Shown here piece after piece: positions 55,122-64,000 of a DNA stretch of 64,000 nt; position 1 is the first letter of the stretch, and each line of letters begins with the position of its first letter. A program made the translations under genes and the position numbers. The notes beneath the pieces are model-generated. The model was not told where the DNA came from, did no database searches, and worked only from the letters and a program-made list of their open reading frames with translations. The stretch is from Helicobacter cynogastricus. GTDB taxonomy: Bacteria > Campylobacterota > Campylobacteria > Campylobacterales > Helicobacteraceae. Location: positions 212,175 through 276,174 of the forward strand of contig NZ_FZMQ01000005.1 of NCBI RefSeq assembly GCF_900197855.1. The letters run 5' to 3'.

Positions 55122-57026
55122 TCACACCTTAAATTTGTCAATTTCGCTATTCAGCGTGCGGTATAAGTTATCCAAAGCGACACTGGTTTGACGCACCTCA
55201 TCAATTCCATCTTGTTCTAAGTGTGCTAGCGCACTAAGCTCTTTGATTTCATCATGAATATCTCGACTACCTTGTACAACTTCTTGCAAGTTTGATGCCC
55301 CTTTGTGAGCTTCTTGAATCACGCCAGAAATAGCCTCCATGCTTTTTGCCATAATCTTTTGTACATCTATAGCAAGTTTAGAAGTCTCAATGAGCTCTTT
55401 AGCATTCTCACCCAAATGTTGGTTAATATCACTGACACCTTTAACCATTTCATTGATTGTGGTGTTAATGTTAGTGAGACTATTTTGCGTCTTCTCCGCT
55501 AGTTTTCTTACTTCATCAGCTACCACTGCAAAGCCCCGTCCATGTTCGCCTGCCCGCGCTGCTTCAATAGCCGCATTGAGAGCTAGTAAATTAGTTTGAC
55601 CTGCGATGTCATCGATGATAGTCAAAACCTCCTTAATATTGTCCGTACTCCTAGCTGTTTCCTCAAGTTTGCGCGAAAAATCTACACTTTGATCGGCATT
55701 GTGTTCTAAGCGCGTACTTAAATCCATCATCTGTCCATGCACTTTTTCTAATTGTTTGCCCGTGCTATTAAGTTGTTCCCCACTTTGAGTGGTTTTTTCT
55801 AGGCTCTCTAAGAGTCTGCTCACATTATGCTGACTATTTTCACAAGCCTTCTCAACCACTTCATTAGCACGATTGGTATGTTCATACACTCCAGCCACTC
55901 TTTCATTAAGCGTAGTTGAGAATGTTTGGCGTTCTCTACTGAGCTCTTTAAAATGACGCATCACGATTTGAATCTCTCCGATGAAGGCATTAATGTTACG
56001 AGTGATAGCTGCAATCTCGTCATGCTTATTATGCTTATCTGCATAGGGTAAGCGTTTGGTTAAATCCTTGTCTCCAGCGGTTAAATCCAAACTCAAGCGT
56101 TTGAGGCGATCCAAAGGGCGCATCAAGTAATAGAGCCAAGATAAAACGATGGCCAGTGTCATAAAGAGCCCCAAAAACGAGATGGCAAACATAAGGATTC
56201 GCAATTTGGAAATATGTTTAAAGGCTTCTTTAAGAGGGATACGCGCGATCACTTTCCAGCCGTATTTAGGGACCGTGGAATACACCAACAAAATTTTTTC
56301 TCCTTGTGCATCCTTGCTTACCTCAACCCCTTCTTTATGCTTTAAAATAACCTCCGCTTTGGCCTGAAGAGGGGAATTGCTCGTAACAATACTCCCTCCT
56401 ATGGGAATATCATTAGAGCTTAAAACAACCCCTGATGCATCGGTAAGATCGAGAGCATTTAAGGTTTCTGTCGCCATTCTTTTGGTATGTGAAGCAAAAA
56501 AGTCGAGTGAAATATCGCTACCAAAAACGCCTATAAATTTACCATGGATGACAAGAGGCGCGCTGTAAGTGATAACAAGTTTGCCTGTAAAACTATCTGC
56601 ATAAACATTGGAAATCAAAACATTGTTAGTCGCTTTAGCCTTTTGATACCAAGATCGTACGCGCGGATCGAAACCTTTGGGTGCTGGTATCGAACTTGTA
56701 TATATTTCTCCATCTTCCAAACCTACATAGGTGTTGAAAGCATCTAAGTTTTTAGCGGTGTATTTGAGAATGCGTTTTAATCCGTCCAAATTTTCTACAC
56801 CATGTTCAATCACAGCCTGCTGACTACTTGTAAACAATTCTAAAGTTTTTTGATTCCATGCTTGCACCCAGTCGCTATGAACGCGCACAATGGTCAAAAG
56901 CCCTTGTGCGGTGTTTTTCATAAAAACGCCATGTACAAAGCGTTCTACAAAAACACCAAAGATGCCAAAACTCAATGTCAGCACAACAGCCAACATGAGC
57001 GCGATTTTTCGTTTAAAACCCATCAT
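55122..57026 (-). CDS. Methyl-accepting chemotaxis protein, dCache sensor
   Basis: An intact 634-residue chemoreceptor. A first membrane helix (residues 8-30) leads to a double Cache sensor (35-275) with [39 protein letters not shown] and [11 protein letters not shown], in line with the amino-acid-binding dCache_1 motif (Arg, Trp, Tyr, Asp). A second helix (280-305), a HAMP domain and the signalling tip [20 protein letters not shown] follow. ATG ATG gives two starts; AAGGA fits the second (57023) better. No CheR-type tail. In front of the gene lies a 9-bp tandem repeat. Confidence 0.92.
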   Translation of the reverse strand: MMGFKRKIALMLAVVLTLSFGIFGVFVERFVHGVFMKNTAQGLLTIVRVHSDWVQAWNQKTLELFTSSQQAVIEHGVENLDGLKRILKYTAKNLDAFNTYVGLEDGEIYTSSIPAPKGFDPRVRSWYQKAKATNNVLISNVYADSFTGKLVITYSAPLVIHGKFIGVFGSDISLDFFASHTKRMATETLNALDLTDASGVVLSSNDIPIGGSIVTSNSPLQAKAEVILKHKEGVEVSKDAQGEKILLVYSTVPKYGWKVIARIPLKEAFKHISKLRILMFAISFLGLFMTLAIVLSWLYYLMRPLDRLKRLSLDLTAGDKDLTKRLPYADKHNKHDEIAAITRNINAFIGEIQIVMRHFKELSRERQTFSTTLNERVAGVYEHTNRANEVVEKACENSQHNVSRLLESLEKTTQSGEQLNSTGKQLEKVHGQMMDLSTRLEHNADQSVDFSRKLEETARSTDNIKEVLTIIDDIAGQTNLLALNAAIEAARAGEHGRGFAVVADEVRKLAEKTQNSLTNINTTINEMVKGVSDINQHLGENAKELIETSKLAIDVQKIMAKSMEAISGVIQEAHKGASNLQEVVQGSRDIHDEIKELSALAHLEQDGIDEVRQTSVALDNLYRTLNSEIDKFKV

Positions 57027-57054
57027 GGTCCTTAAGAAATTTTTTAGACATTTA

Positions 57055-57119
57055 TCTTTAAGCTCTTTAAGCTCTTTAAGCTCTTTAAGCTCTTTAAGCT
57101 CTTTAAGCTCTTTAAGCTC
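57055..57119. repeat. 9-bp tandem repeat TCTTTAAGC, about 7 copies
   Basis: The unit repeats without error for 65 bp, 28 bp upstream of the chemoreceptor ATG and about 60 bp upstream of the -10 box of the divergent outer membrane protein gene. The unit is a multiple of three, but it lies outside coding sequence, so copy change would alter spacing rather than frame. Confidence 0.9.
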
Positions 57120-57180
57120 GATTTTGTCTTAGGAGAGTGAGGGCATTCTAACATGGATTTCTTAAATTGCTCAATTTGTG

Positions 57181-57186
57181 TATAAT
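57181..57186 (+). promoter_or_regulatory. -10 element (TATAAT) of the OMP gene
   Basis: TTGTGTATAATAGGGC holds a perfect TATAAT. Transcription should start near 57193, downstream of the in-frame start at 57167, which argues for a later start codon. Confidence 0.6.
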
Positions 57187-57211
57187 AGGGCATTTTCTAA
57201 GAGGTGCTTCT

Positions 57212-58429
57212 TTGTCTCGTGGCCTTGCATGTGTGTTGTTGTGGAGTGTGCCCTTGTTGGGCTCTGAGATCACTATGGATCCCTTTGGGTATTTGGGTTT
57301 GATCTACAATCAAGGTACCGGGCACAATGCGCATAGCTACATCGGTTTTGATGCGCGCGTGGGGACAAATTTTTCTTTCAATAATGGCTGGGCTTTTGGA
57401 ATTGGGGCGATTGGGGCGTGGAATGTTTATAGCCACAATAAAAAATTTCAACCCATTATTAGCATTGGCAATGTTCTAGGAAGCGTAGAGAGCAACATGC
57501 GTCCTTATTTGAGCATGGGGGATATTTCCGATGCCTATGTCAAATTTGACACCCAACGGCTTAAGTTTGCTATCGGACGCTTCAATACAAATTTTGTAGA
57601 TTTTGATTGGATTCAGGGCAATATACAGGGAGGTAGCCTGTTTATCCACCGCAATGATTGGCGGCTTTGGGGCGTTTTTATGGATTCTTTGCTCTATACT
57701 GGTTATCAGGGCAATGACCTACAAGGTCCTCGAATTGCTACTGGTATCAATGCGCTCGCCTCTTACGATCCAGTCTCTAAGAAAAAATATGTTGGGGGTG
57801 AGGTAGTGGCTTTGGGGGGAGGATACACCTATAAGGGTTTGGAGTTCTCTCCTTTCTTTTTAGCAGATACAAGACTTCCTGCTGAGGGAGTGGGATCGTT
57901 GATTCAAGCTGGATTCAAAATGCAATATGAAACAACAATGCCTAAAGGCTTTAAATCTTATACCATCGTACACGGAATTTATCAGTATGGTGCTACGGGC
58001 GGAGCTATGAAGCAAAACCAAAGCGGGCTGTTTTGGGTTGATCAAACCTTTACATATAGAATTTTCAATTTTGGAGCGGGGTTTTACATCGTACCGGCTT
58101 TGGGAAAAGGTTTTTTTTGGTCATTTAACGACAAGAGTAAATTCTATGGACGGGGAATCAACTCTGTGGGCGTGCCGGCCATCTATTTTGCTAACAACAC
58201 CATCACGGGTTATCTCTTTGGAGGAATGGGCACGGAAAAAGTGAGAGTAGACATGATGGTAGCTTATGGGATTTATCAAGAATACTCTTTGATGACCAAT
58301 TATAAGATTTGGCAATACCATAAGATGATTTTAGATGCCGGGCTGGGCTATGTCTATTCGCGCTCCTCTAAAGTGGCCAACACCATCGGAAACTCTTCCT
58401 TTGTACTTTTTACAAAGTTTTCCTACTAA
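57212..58429 (+). CDS. Outer membrane protein, Hof-type family
   Basis: The TTG at 57212 is preferred (GAGG 9 bp upstream, and the -10 box lies after 57167); it gives 405 residues with a signal peptide (LSRGLACVLLWSVPLLGSEI). The mature protein has ITMDPFGYLGLIYNQGTGHN at the N-terminus, many alternating strands (DAYVKFDTQRLKFAIGRFN) and a C-terminal VLFTKFSY. This matches Helicobacter Hof-type porin-like proteins. The stop overlaps the following ABC ATPase start by 1 bp. The near repeat may affect its promoter. Confidence 0.82.
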   Translation: MSRGLACVLLWSVPLLGSEITMDPFGYLGLIYNQGTGHNAHSYIGFDARVGTNFSFNNGWAFGIGAIGAWNVYSHNKKFQPIISIGNVLGSVESNMRPYLSMGDISDAYVKFDTQRLKFAIGRFNTNFVDFDWIQGNIQGGSLFIHRNDWRLWGVFMDSLLYTGYQGNDLQGPRIATGINALASYDPVSKKKYVGGEVVALGGGYTYKGLEFSPFFLADTRLPAEGVGSLIQAGFKMQYETTMPKGFKSYTIVHGIYQYGATGGAMKQNQSGLFWVDQTFTYRIFNFGAGFYIVPALGKGFFWSFNDKSKFYGRGINSVGVPAIYFANNTITGYLFGGMGTEKVRVDMMVAYGIYQEYSLMTNYKIWQYHKMILDAGLGYVYSRSSKVANTIGNSSFVLFTKFSY

Positions 58430-59088
58430 TGTTACAAGTGCGCCATCTTTGTAAAAGCCGATACGGGCGTAAAATTCTTGATAATATTAGTTTTGATCTG
58501 CATGTCGGGCAAATAGTGGCATTATTAGGTCCTAATGGAGTGGGTAAAAGTACTCTGCTTAAGATTCTTGCGGGATTATGTGTCCGCTATCAAGGTGAGG
58601 TGCTCATTCAAGGACATAAAGTGGGAATAGAGAGCAAAAAAATTGTAGCCTATTTGGGCGATCAAAGCCCTATAGCTCCCCAAACCAACGCCTTTAACAT
58701 GCTCAATTTTTATCAAGACTTTTTTGAAGACTTTGATAGAGAGCGGGCTTTAGAGTTATTAGAACGCTTTAAAATTCCCCTTAAAACTCCCTTTAAATAT
58801 TTTTCAAAGGGTATGCAAGAACGCTTGCAACTTCTCTTAACCCTCTCTAGGAAAGCCCAACTTTTTCTCTTAGATGAGCCTTTGGGGGGTGTGGACCCCT
58901 GCGCGCGTGAAGAGATTTTAACTTTAATTTTAGAGCAATGCGCTCAAGCGGGTATCTTACTGGCCACTCATCTTGTACACGACATTGCTCCTTATGCGCA
59001 TCGAATCATTTTTCTTAAGGAGGGAAAGATATTTGCAAGCGAAAATAAGCAAGATTTGGAACAAGTCTACAAGGAATGGGCACAATGA
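58429..59088 (+). CDS. ABC-2 type transporter ATPase
   Basis: This 219-residue ATPase has Walker A GPNGVGKSTLLKILAG (residues 35-50), a Q-loop GDQSPIAPQTN, a signature FSKGMQERLQLLLTLS (degenerate LSGGQ), Walker B LFLLDEPLGGVDP and LATHLVHDI. These mark a CcmA/NatA-type exporter ATPase. The membrane partner is the next gene, overlapping by 13 bp. Substrate unknown; antibiotics, lipids or small peptides are typical of this type. Confidence 0.85.
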   Translation: MLQVRHLCKSRYGRKILDNISFDLHVGQIVALLGPNGVGKSTLLKILAGLCVRYQGEVLIQGHKVGIESKKIVAYLGDQSPIAPQTNAFNMLNFYQDFFEDFDRERALELLERFKIPLKTPFKYFSKGMQERLQLLLTLSRKAQLFLLDEPLGGVDPCAREEILTLILEQCAQAGILLATHLVHDIAPYAHRIIFLKEGKIFASENKQDLEQVYKEWAQ

Positions 59089-59852
59089 TCAAGCTACTTA
59101 AAAAAGATTTTTTGGAGCATTGTCGCCCTATTTTGGGTCTTTACCTCTTTTTAATCCTCTGTTGGGAGATGGTCCAACACCCCGCACATATTTTCCTTTT
59201 TTTAAACTCCCCTGTCTTTTTTCTCCTTGCTAGTATTTTTTTTATCTCAGGCTTTATTGCCCTTTTCATCTTGATGTTTTTAGCTCTTTTGCGCACCACA
59301 CAGCAAGATCTCTTTGGCAAACAGGCGTTTTTAACTTGGTGTTTGCCCTTAAGTGTGGATCGTATCCTCATTGCCAAGATTGCTAGTAATTTGGTTTGGG
59401 CGATTTTTGGGTTGATAGTTCTTGTTATAGTGAATACCCTAGATACCCTCTTGGAAAGTAGGTCTTTTGGGGAATTTATGGAGGGAGTGAAAATTTATTT
59501 AACCCAGCATGGTACTCGATTATTGCAACACGGGCTTTTTTTCTCTCTCTCTATAACACTTTCCATTCTGAAGATTTTAGCTATTTTCGCCCTTTTACAC
59601 AGCTTTAAAATCAAACGAGGGACAATCTTTTTAGGGTGTTTGTTCTTTATATTGCTCAACACTCTTTTGGTCCTCCCCTCCATAATATTTCACCAAGAAA
59701 ACACCTCTTCAGACCCGCTTTTCACCCTCTATATTCTTTTCCCTTTTTTGGAAACTCAGACTTTCTTTACCGCCTTGACTTTTGAGTCTCTTAAAATTAT
59801 AGGTCTCTATGTTCTTGTACGCTATCTAATTTCAAAACACTTGGAGTTATAA
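59076..59852 (+). CDS. ABC-2 type permease, six membrane segments
   Basis: A 258-residue protein without recognisable family beyond its hydrophobic layout: six helices, such as PILGLYLFLILCWEMV, FISGFIALFILMFLALLR and ASNLVWAIFGLIVLVIV. It lies directly after an ABC-2 ATPase gene with overlap and before a small secreted protein. The pair would form an exporter. A hydrophilic region before LTQHGTRLLQHGLF probably faces the cytoplasm. Confidence 0.7.
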   Translation: MGTMIKLLKKDFLEHCRPILGLYLFLILCWEMVQHPAHIFLFLNSPVFFLLASIFFISGFIALFILMFLALLRTTQQDLFGKQAFLTWCLPLSVDRILIAKIASNLVWAIFGLIVLVIVNTLDTLLESRSFGEFMEGVKIYLTQHGTRLLQHGLFFSLSITLSILKILAIFALLHSFKIKRGTIFLGCLFFILLNTLLVLPSIIFHQENTSSDPLFTLYILFPFLETQTFFTALTFESLKIIGLYVLVRYLISKHLEL

Positions 59853-60172
59853 TGAGAAAAATCTGTAGTATTTTATTTATGGGACTTGTAGGTGCTTTAT
59901 ATGCTCAAGGGGATTATTGCAGTAATGAATGTTATGGGGATAAGAGTTCGCGCATCCCTGCTTTTGAATTCCATTTGGGTTTCCCTCATTCCACCGCCTA
60001 TTACCGCAAACACCAAAAAACTCGCGAACATATGCTTAAAAAATGCCACGAAGCTTTCACCTCTAAGGGAACAATCAACTTGATGAGTAAAACCTTTAAG
60101 AATAACTGCGCACATGCTAAAGAAGCCCAAGATCAAGAAAACCAAGCCCGCCTCAAAAACCAAACTTTGTAA
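59852..60172 (+). CDS. Small secreted protein with four Cys
   Basis: A 106-residue precursor (signal peptide 1-18, ending LYAQG) with CSNECYGD at the mature N-terminus and two further Cys in MLKKCHEAFT and NNCAHAKEA, so two disulfides are likely. It contains charged helical stretches (REHMLKKCHEAF, AQDQENQARL). The ATG touches the permease stop, so it is probably co-expressed with the exporter and may be its cargo or a periplasmic helper. I recognise no family. Confidence 0.6.
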   Translation: MRKICSILFMGLVGALYAQGDYCSNECYGDKSSRIPAFEFHLGFPHSTAYYRKHQKTREHMLKKCHEAFTSKGTINLMSKTFKNNCAHAKEAQDQENQARLKNQTL

Positions 60173-60195
60173 TTTTTAAGTGCGGACCGATTTCC

Positions 60196-60330
60196 TTATT
60201 TTTGCTCAGGTTGCCAAATGGTTTTTTCAGAAGGCGTGTAATCCTTTTCATCTTCTAAGACCTGAGCCTTACTTTCTGCACAAGCATTCAAAAACACCAC
60301 TGCCACTCCGGCTAAGAGCCACCAACGCAT
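60196..60330 (-). CDS. Small lipoprotein (HP0135-like), 44 residues
   Basis: An ATG at 60330 opens a 44-codon frame to TAA at 60196. It begins MRWWLLAGVAVVFLNACAES: a lipobox LNAC after a short hydrophobic stretch marks a lipoprotein. The mature part is short and charged (LEDEKDYTPSEKTIWQPEQK). It sits 5' of and in the same strand as the DAHP synthase gene, as HP0135 does to HP0134 in H. pylori. It falls below a 60-residue cut-off and would be missed by length-filtered callers. Confidence 0.75.
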   Translation of the reverse strand: MRWWLLAGVAVVFLNACAESKAQVLEDEKDYTPSEKTIWQPEQK

Positions 60331-60384
60331 CGCTATCCTTTATTTAAAATTAGAAATTTTTGAGAATCATTATAGCCAAAAATT

Positions 60385-61719
60385 TTAATCCTTCCCCTTG
60401 AGCATTTGGGCTAGTAAAAAAGCCAATTCTAAAGCTTGGGTAGCGTTTAATCGCGGATCGCATTGTGTATTGTAATTTTGTTTGAGACTCTCTTCACTGA
60501 TAGCTTGCGAACCCCCTAGACACTCGGTTACATTTTGTCCTGTCATTTCTAAGTGAATCCCACCAACATGACTTCCTAGCGCATGATGGATATGGAAAAA
60601 ATCCTTAACCTCTTGGAGAATCTGCACAAAAGAGCGGGTTTTGATCCCCTCTTGGGTCTTGATCGTATTGCCATGCATAGGATCACACACCCAAACCACC
60701 TTTTTTTGCGCTTTGAGCATGCCCTCCAAAAGAGGAGGAAGAAATTGTTTAATGGCACTGCCCATGCGCACAATAAAGCTCAAACGCCCCGCTTCATTCT
60801 CTGGGTTGAGAATATTGCAAAGCGCAATCATCTGATCTAGGGTCGCATTCGGACCGATCTTAATGCCAATGGGGTTGCCCACACCCCGTAAAAATTCTAC
60901 ATGCGCTTGATCGACTCCCCTTGTGCGCTCTCCAATCCATAACATATGGGCCGAACAACTATACCACTGCGCGCTCAAACTATCTTGACGCACGAGAGGC
61001 TCTTCATAATTGAGCAATAAAGCTTCATGGCTGGTGTAAAAATCTGTTTCCTTAAGAGCGGGGATATTGTGTACCCCGCAAGCCTGCATAAAATCCAAAG
61101 CTTGCGTGATTTGCATGGCCAAGGCTTCGTATTGTTGCCCAAAATCATTATTTTTTACAAAGTCCAAATTCCAGCGGTGCACTTCTTTAAGATCGGCCAA
61201 TCCTCCCTTAGCAAAGGCGCGCAATAAATTTAAGGTCGCCGCGCTTTGGTGGTAAGCTTGTAAAAGGCGATTGGGATCAGGCTCTCTTGTCTCTAAGGCT
61301 GTGCCATTGATCATATCCCCACGATAAATAGGCACTTCTACCCCATCAACCCATTCACTTTCTTGGCTTCTAGGTTTAGCAAACTGCCCGGCAATGCGCC
61401 CCACCTTGATGACTGGACAACGCCCCCCAAAAGCCAACACCACACCCATTTGCAAAATCACCTTAAATAAATCCCTAATGGCGTCCGCGCTAAAGTTGTT
61501 AAAACTCTCTGCACAATCCCCTCCCTGCAATAAAAACGCCCGCCCATTAGCCGCTTCTTTGAGGGCTGTTTTCAGACTACGGATTTCTTTGGCAAAGACT
61601 AGAGGTGGGTAACTCTTTAGTTGCTTTTCTACCGCTTCTAAGGCTAGAGGATCGGGGTATTTGGGTTGTTGTAAAATGGGAAAATCACGCCAAGAGCGCG
61701 TATGCCAATTTTTTTGCAT
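60385..61719 (-). CDS. aroF: Class II 3-deoxy-7-phosphoheptulonate (DAHP) synthase
   Basis: This 444-residue enzyme makes DAHP from phosphoenolpyruvate and erythrose 4-phosphate, the entry step of aromatic amino acid synthesis. It is the plant-like class II type: [20 protein letters not shown], the [20 protein letters not shown] region, metal-site Cys in [20 protein letters not shown] and [21 protein letters not shown]. The name aroF follows H. pylori HP0134. It lies 2 bp after ruvA on the same strand; the small lipoprotein gene follows after 54 bp. Confidence 0.95.
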   Translation of the reverse strand: MQKNWHTRSWRDFPILQQPKYPDPLALEAVEKQLKSYPPLVFAKEIRSLKTALKEAANGRAFLLQGGDCAESFNNFSADAIRDLFKVILQMGVVLAFGGRCPVIKVGRIAGQFAKPRSQESEWVDGVEVPIYRGDMINGTALETREPDPNRLLQAYHQSAATLNLLRAFAKGGLADLKEVHRWNLDFVKNNDFGQQYEALAMQITQALDFMQACGVHNIPALKETDFYTSHEALLLNYEEPLVRQDSLSAQWYSCSAHMLWIGERTRGVDQAHVEFLRGVGNPIGIKIGPNATLDQMIALCNILNPENEAGRLSFIVRMGSAIKQFLPPLLEGMLKAQKKVVWVCDPMHGNTIKTQEGIKTRSFVQILQEVKDFFHIHHALGSHVGGIHLEMTGQNVTECLGGSQAISEESLKQNYNTQCDPRLNATQALELAFLLAQMLKGKD

Positions 61720-61721
61720 GC

Positions 61722-62267
61722 TTACCTCAACTTCTGTAACGCTTCTTTGATCATCTCTTCAGTACTCAAACCTTTTAAATCCGCGCACACTTTCTGCACT
61801 TCTAAACTTTTAAACCCCAAACTCTCTAAAGCTTGCACTGCCTGAATATAAGCCGGGTCTTGGTGCGCTGAGGGGAGATAACCCTCAAGATCAAACATGA
61901 TCTTAGAGGCCAATTTGCTCCCCACTCCGGGAACTTTTTGGAGGGCTTTAGTATGCTGTGTCTCTAGTAGAGTAGCAAATTCTGAGGGGGTGTAGACAGA
62001 GAGAATTGCTAAGGCAATCTTGGGACCCACGCCACTAATTTTAATCAAACGCACAAACAGCGCGCGTTCTTCTAGTTCCAAAAAGCCAAAGAGGCTCTGA
62101 TCGCCCTCTTTGCTAATAAGAGAGGTATATAAATGAACTTCCTGCCCTTCTTGCAAGAGGCTACTGGTGTGTAAACTCACTTGCACCCCATAAACCACTC
62201 CCCCTACATTGAGAGCAACCAGCGTAGGTTCAATATTTTGCACATGGCCTATAAGCCCCACAATCAT
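61722..62267 (-). CDS. ruvA: Holliday junction branch migration protein RuvA
   Basis: RuvA binds Holliday junctions as a tetramer and loads RuvB. The 181-residue protein has the OB-fold N-terminus ([30 protein letters not shown]), helix-hairpin-helix motifs [17 protein letters not shown] and [16 protein letters not shown] and a C-terminal domain that contacts RuvB ([14 protein letters not shown]). It overlaps the FapA-like gene by 4 bp and stands 2 bp from the DAHP synthase gene. Confidence 0.96.
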   Translation of the reverse strand: MIVGLIGHVQNIEPTLVALNVGGVVYGVQVSLHTSSLLQEGQEVHLYTSLISKEGDQSLFGFLELEERALFVRLIKISGVGPKIALAILSVYTPSEFATLLETQHTKALQKVPGVGSKLASKIMFDLEGYLPSAHQDPAYIQAVQALESLGFKSLEVQKVCADLKGLSTEEMIKEALQKLR

Positions 62268-64000
62268 AATTTTGTCCGTACTAAGGTTGTACCATCAAGT
62301 TTAAAGTCTACCATTTCTCCATTCTCCGTTTGAAGGGTTTGGATTCTGCGCCCCGTATAAATGCGATTGCAAGCGATGGTATTAAAAGCAGGCCAAGGCC
62401 CCTTACGCATGAGTCGTGCATCGCGCATGTTAGATTCAATAGAGGTTAGCCGTTCTATGGCTTTATGATTAAAATCTTGGATTTTGAGCAAGTAGGCGCG
62501 CAAAATTTTAATGCGCCGCAAACAATCCATAAAATCGTGGTAAATGCGTTGTACCGATTCCTCTTCCATTAGGGCTTTGCGTGCCATAGCATCCGCATTT
62601 TTAATTTTATCAATGGTGTCTTGATTTTTTTGCAAAAAAAAGTTGAGGTCTTGATACTGCGCCATCACTCTTTGCGCCTTCTCTTTGTGAAAAGCCATTT
62701 GCGCCTTAGTTTCCTCTAGGATACGCTTAGTCTCTGGATCGGCAAAAGCAGAGAAGAAGAAGCGATTTTCGCTTCCCTCAACACCACCCAACACGCATTC
62801 CTTAGAAAAATACAGCGTATTATTAGATTTAAGTTGCTTAATGTGGACCTCTCTGGCAAAAATCTGTGCCCCACTGCTTGCATCTACCTCACATCTTTGA
62901 GCAATAATGCTCCCTCTATCAGTATATTTACACACCACCTTGTCGCCTTGACAAGTGCCTTTATTGTTGCTCACAAAGATTTCATCGGCCTCTACGCGAC
63001 TCTCATTATGTAATTGTCCCTCAATCACCACTTTTTTTGCCAATAAGCGGACATTCTTGCCCACATTGCCTTTGATGTGAATTTCTTGAGCCTCGATCTC
63101 AAGATTACTCTCAATCGCGTTATCAATCTCATTTTTGGCATTGATAAAAAGAGTCATTCCATTTTGCACACCCCCCAAAAACATGGGCGTGTTCGTACTT
63201 TTCATTTCTGTAAAATTATTTTTGGTAAAACTCTTGAGAACTTGACCTATGAGGGTGGCGTATTGTGGAATTTTGGAAAAGTAGATAATTTTATCCGGAC
63301 TTTCCTTGATTTCAAAGGCATCTGTACTGCATTCAAAAGTCGCAATAACGGGTTTTTCTTCCTTGATTTTGACATACTGCCCCATTAAATCCCGTCCGCT
63401 GATTCCTTGTATGGGTTTGATGTATTCAAGCACTGCATCGCCCACTCCCGCACCATAAATCGCATTGACAGGGGCTTTTTGCCCGCTTTTTTCCTCCCAA
63501 ACTTTCTTTAACATGAAATTCACTTGGCCGGGTTTATTGGGGCGGTATTTAGTGCGCTTGAGCAACATTTGATCGGGGCGTTGATTGTCTTGCATGTAGT
63601 GCAATAGATTTTTCTTTAGGGTGGCGTGTTGGGTGTCCATTTGCCGCAATAAAATCTTATGATAAGCCATTTGAGCTTCTATGGCCGTGCACACCTCTTG
63701 GAAGAGTTTTTCATCATCCACAACCATAAAAGGACTTTCAAAGACGATGTAAAGCTCCGTCTTGTCTTCTGAGATTTTTAACTTAAAGAAATATTCAAAT
63801 AACTTCTTTTTGATACAAATATCGTAGCGTTGGATCACATCATTTTGTTTGTCGTTAAAAAAGGCCTCATCATCAATTTTTTTAGCCTCTTCCTCAGAAG
63901 CTAGCTTAAACACATCTTTAGGATTGGAACGCATTAAAGTATGCACCTTGAGCAGATCAAAGTGTAGTTCCTCTACATCCAAGCCGTGGGTTTGGGCTAC
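62264..64000 (-). CDS. FapA/DUF342-like protein, 5' end outside window
   Basis: The open frame runs past the right edge (six more codons, VAQTHG, precede the apparent start at 63982 with no stop), so the true start lies beyond the window. The visible 578 codons include a helical N-terminal part and the DUF342 beta-helix (QEIHIKGNVGKNVRLLAKK, GQLHNESRVEADEIFVSN, GSIIAQRCEV). A C-terminal coiled coil (KAQRVMAQYQDLNFFLQKN) follows. FapA-type proteins have been linked to flagellar or spore functions in other bacteria; no role is clear here. Next to ruvA. Confidence 0.75.
   Translation of the reverse strand, partial: VAQTHGLDVEELHFDLLKVHTLMRSNPKDVFKLASEEEAKKIDDEAFFNDKQNDVIQRYDICIKKKLFEYFFKLKISEDKTELYIVFESPFMVVDDEKLFQEVCTAIEAQMAYHKILLRQMDTQHATLKKNLLHYMQDNQRPDQMLLKRTKYRPNKPGQVNFMLKKVWEEKSGQKAPVNAIYGAGVGDAVLEYIKPIQGISGRDLMGQYVKIKEEKPVIATFECSTDAFEIKESPDKIIYFSKIPQYATLIGQVLKSFTKNNFTEMKSTNTPMFLGGVQNGMTLFINAKNEIDNAIESNLEIEAQEIHIKGNVGKNVRLLAKKVVIEGQLHNESRVEADEIFVSNNKGTCQGDKVVCKYTDRGSIIAQRCEVDASSGAQIFAREVHIKQLKSNNTLYFSKECVLGGVEGSENRFFFSAFADPETKRILEETKAQMAFHKEKAQRVMAQYQDLNFFLQKNQDTIDKIKNADAMARKALMEEESVQRIYHDFMDCLRRIKILRAYLLKIQDFNHKAIERLTSIESNMRDARLMRKGPWPAFNTIACNRIYTGRRIQTLQTENGEMVDFKLDGTTLVRTKL

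Overview
The window comes from a Helicobacter chromosome, most likely a gastric species other than H. pylori. Almost every housekeeping gene has a recognisable H. pylori counterpart, and several short runs keep H. pylori neighbours together: smpB-ispE-csrA-ppiA, dnaX-tsaE-lptB-rpoN, fabZ-lpxA-clpX-mreB-mreC, accC-accB-dcd, fdxA-ppx-waaC-lpxL and lpxE-eptA-gltA. These runs are joined in an order unlike H. pylori. Gamma-glutamyltransferase, LuxS with reverse transsulfuration genes, lipid A modification genes and Helicobacter-type outer membrane proteins support the placement. Gene identities and synteny rest on my memory of these families; no search was run.

Layout. 1-1844 (minus): smpB (cut by the edge), ispE, csrA and a cyclophilin. 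1922-2778: a secreted hypothetical and a possible 25-residue peptide. 2817-4779: a decayed accessory stretch with an HNH nuclease/DNA methyltransferase pair and a Sel1-repeat gene, all broken by one-base frameshifts. 4776-7767 (minus): coaE, speE, ggt. 7864-11735: dnaX-tsaE-lptB-rpoN. 11776-12399: a one-repeat Sel1 protein facing a histidine-rich protein. 12510-21537: alaS, ccoS, a thioredoxin-reductase-like flavoprotein, a YbhB/YbcL-like protein, then fabZ-lpxA-clpX-mreB-mreC. 21626-26173: a five-gene ABC importer of the nickel/peptide class, preceded by a dyad resembling a NikR operator. 26230-29189: a frameshifted chemoreceptor, a run of 16 G and a frameshifted unknown gene. 29267-31814: cysteine synthase-like, metB/mccB and luxS.

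31907-37369 is the most interesting part, an accessory island between luxS and a pyruvate/2-oxo-acid decarboxylase gene. A TIR-like protein and a two-helix membrane protein run rightward. They meet a leftward operon of three genes: a coiled-coil protein, a Ycf46-like AAA+ ATPase, and a protein joining a nuclease-like fold to a glycine-zipper membrane domain. I propose both as candidate defence or conflict systems; this is inference.

37656-52450: the decarboxylase, accC/accB, dcd, an outer membrane protein, tRNA-Asn, fdxA-ppx-waaC-lpxL, lpxE-eptA-gltA, a membrane-associated GTPase and icd. 52477-55118: two related secreted Cys-containing proteins flanking a TauE/SafE permease. 55122-60172: an intact dCache chemoreceptor, a 9-bp tandem repeat, an outer membrane protein and an ABC-2 type exporter operon. 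60196-64000 (minus): a tiny lipoprotein missed by ORF length cut-offs, class II DAHP synthase, ruvA and a FapA-like gene cut by the window edge.

All frameshifts seen lie in accessory genes and involve one base, mostly in short homopolymers. This fits gene decay or phase variation, but read errors must be excluded.
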